7,058 nt of DNA, from assembly GCA_014382645.1 (NCBI GenBank), contig JACNJI010000175.1, forward strand, positions 1 to 7,058, written 5' to 3'. Below are positions 6,218 to 7,058 of the stretch, one piece after another. The notes under the pieces were generated by a model. It made no database searches. It saw only the letters and a list, made by a program, of their open reading frames with translations, and was not told where the DNA came from. The position numbers and the translations under genes were made by a program. The stretch is from Verrucomicrobiota bacterium. GTDB lineage: Bacteria > Verrucomicrobiota > Verrucomicrobiia > Opitutales > Seribacteraceae. The number at the start of each line of letters is the position of its first letter. The stretch's first letter is position 1.

Positions 6218-6873
6218 CCCATGTCCTCCGACGGTTGGTCGTTGCTTTTCGTTGCTTCTTCTTCAAGTCGACGGTGAGAGTCTTTCACAAAGTGGACGGC
6301 GGAATCGAGCAACAATCGAAGCCCCTCCGCGTCAATGCTTTCTCTCGAGTACTTCACCATATCGCTACGATCTACGAATTCGTGCAAGAGATCGTCGTAT
6401 CTTTTGCTGAAAAACTTGTGTTCCGCTACTTCTCGGAGGAATTCCTCGCTTGTCAATTCCATTGCAGGAAGAGCAAAGCAGCGCTCGACGTACACGCGAA
6501 GCACTTCCGAAAGACGGAACACAAAAGGCTTTGCATCCATTCTGTGACATTCCGCATCTAGGGCATCCAGTGCCTCGATGGCCTCCTCGTACGGATCGCG
6601 TGTGGGGATCGCAGTTTCTGCGGTTTCACCTTTGTTCCACCGCTGTCGCAACCAAAAGACAAAGATTATTGTTATGGCGATTCCTCCCGCCAGAGCCAGA
6701 ATCCACCAGTTTTCCGTTAAGAGTTCAGAAATGCTTTTGTACAGGGGGATCGGTTCGTCGCGTTCTCTTTTTTTTTCTAGATAGGAATCTTGATTTTGGG
6801 CGTAACCAATTCCCTTTATTGCGATGCTAAAAAGGGACAAGAGCGTTAGTTTTGCAGATGCTGGAAACATCAT
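6214..6873 (-). CDS. DUF4381-like single-pass membrane protein of the Bat operon
   Basis: This 219-residue protein has an N-terminal hydrophobic signal-like segment (about 7-25), a short charged extracytoplasmic stretch, and a transmembrane helix at about 56-74. A basic stop-transfer (RQRWNK) follows, then a helical cytoplasmic domain at about 94-205. That domain carries the pattern typical of the small proteins encoded just before batA: 'RLSEVLRVYVERCFALPAMEL' starting at residue 120, 'TSEEFL' at 141-146 and 'RSDMVKYSR' at 169-177. Two start codons are adjacent. The first (6873) gives a 4-base ATGA overlap with the DUF58 stop. The second (6870) gives TGATG and sits at a better distance from the purine run AGAAGAGG at 6874-6881. 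Its stop overlaps the batA start. It probably helps to anchor or regulate the VWA proteins; no catalytic motif is seen. Confidence 0.8.
   Translation of the reverse strand: MMFPASAKLTLLSLFSIAIKGIGYAQNQDSYLEKKRERDEPIPLYKSISELLTENWWILALAGGIAITIIFVFWLRQRWNKGETAETAIPTRDPYEEAIEALDALDAECHRMDAKPFVFRLSEVLRVYVERCFALPAMELTSEEFLREVAEHKFFSKRYDDLLHEFVDRSDMVKYSRESIDAEGLRLLLDSAVHFVKDSHRRLEEEATKSNDQPSEDMG
6225..6229 (-). promoter_or_regulatory. Shine-Dalgarno site of batA
   Basis: GGAGG on the minus strand lies seven bases before the ATG at 6217, inside the 3' end of the DUF4381-like gene. It is the strongest ribosome binding site in the window and fixes the batA start. It suggests batA can be initiated independently as well as by coupling. 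Confidence 0.8.
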
Positions 6874-7058
6874 CCTCTTCTGCGGTTTCCCCTGAGTTTG
6901 AAGAAATCTCGTAAGCGGTGAACGTAGTCTGGGTCCGTGGAAAAAACAGAGCAGTCGAGGCCTCGCCTAAGAAGTCGTTTTTCGAAAACCTCTACCCAGG
7001 CGCGGGATCTTTCGTAGTAACGCTGGCGGAAGGGCGTCGCGGAGGGAATGACCGCGGA
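6870..7058 (-). CDS. DUF58 family protein, C-terminal fragment (5' part outside window)
   Basis: The frame is open from the right edge to a TGA and encodes the last 62 residues of a protein. It reads as a basic, helical C-terminus: 'AWVEVFEKRLLRRGLD', then 'STDPDYVHRLRDFFKLR', ending in GNRRRG. DUF58 proteins usually end in this way, with a short strand/helix segment, a 'dY...L..FF+.R' motif and a basic tail. They are encoded between moxR and the VWA genes in MoxR/Bat operons, so the position also fits. The DUF58 core and any membrane segments lie outside the window, and family assignment rests on the tail motif and gene order. The stop overlaps the next start in an ATGA. The family is thought to be cytoplasmic or membrane-associated and to work with MoxR; no activity can be read from this piece. 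Confidence 0.82.
   Translation of the reverse strand, partial: SAVIPSATPFRQRYYERSRAWVEVFEKRLLRRGLDCSVFSTDPDYVHRLRDFFKLRGNRRRG

Noticed and set aside
1..7058. CRISPR array, tRNA, insertion sequence or phage genes
   Set aside because: No spaced direct repeats, tRNA-like fold, transposase or terminal inverted repeats were seen, and the window is almost fully filled by one coherent operon.

Overview
All the genes I can support in this window lie on the minus strand and form one tightly packed cluster: a Bat (Bacteroides aerotolerance) envelope operon of the MoxR/VWA type. In transcription order, from the right edge to the left, it holds the 3' end of a DUF58 protein, a DUF4381-like single-pass membrane protein, BatA (VWA), a BatB-BatC fusion (VWA + TPR) with an unusual calcium-binding-type extension, BatD (large beta-sandwich protein), and a BatE-like TPR/SH3 protein. 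The MoxR AAA+ ATPase that normally heads such operons would lie past the right edge and is not visible.

Four of the five gene junctions are 4-base ATGA overlaps. The exception is BatB/C to BatD, which has a 6-base gap and a GTG start. There is no room for internal promoters or terminators between genes, so the block is probably one translationally coupled mRNA. At the far left, 87 bases follow batE. They contain a weak imperfect inverted repeat and a minus-strand open frame that could be the beginning of another gene. No stretch over 300 bases lacks a gene, and I see no RNA genes, mobile elements or CRISPR arrays.

The topology of the set, inferred from hydrophobic segments and the positive-inside rule, is coherent. 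Both VWA domains (intact MIDAS residues), the BatB/C TPR and calcium-type repeats, the BatD beta-sandwich region, and the BatE TPR and SH3 domains all fall on the outer (periplasmic) face. The DUF58 protein, the helical domain of the DUF4381-like protein and the C-terminal domain of BatD fall in the cytoplasm, where MoxR would act. The set looks like a transmembrane assembly linking a cytoplasmic AAA+ ATPase to periplasmic metal-dependent adhesion-type domains. The cellular substrate cannot be read from sequence.

The organism is a Gram-negative bacterium with moderate GC. The gene set (DUF4381-like protein, BatB-BatC fusion, large BatD with a cytoplasmic tail, separate BatE) and the protein style suggest Verrucomicrobiota, perhaps the Opitutae/Puniceicoccales side, but this is an impression rather than a proof. 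The most unusual point is that BatB/C carries two SdrD-B-like modules with four EF-hand-like loops, plus a lipobox-like ISGC at the BatB-BatC junction.
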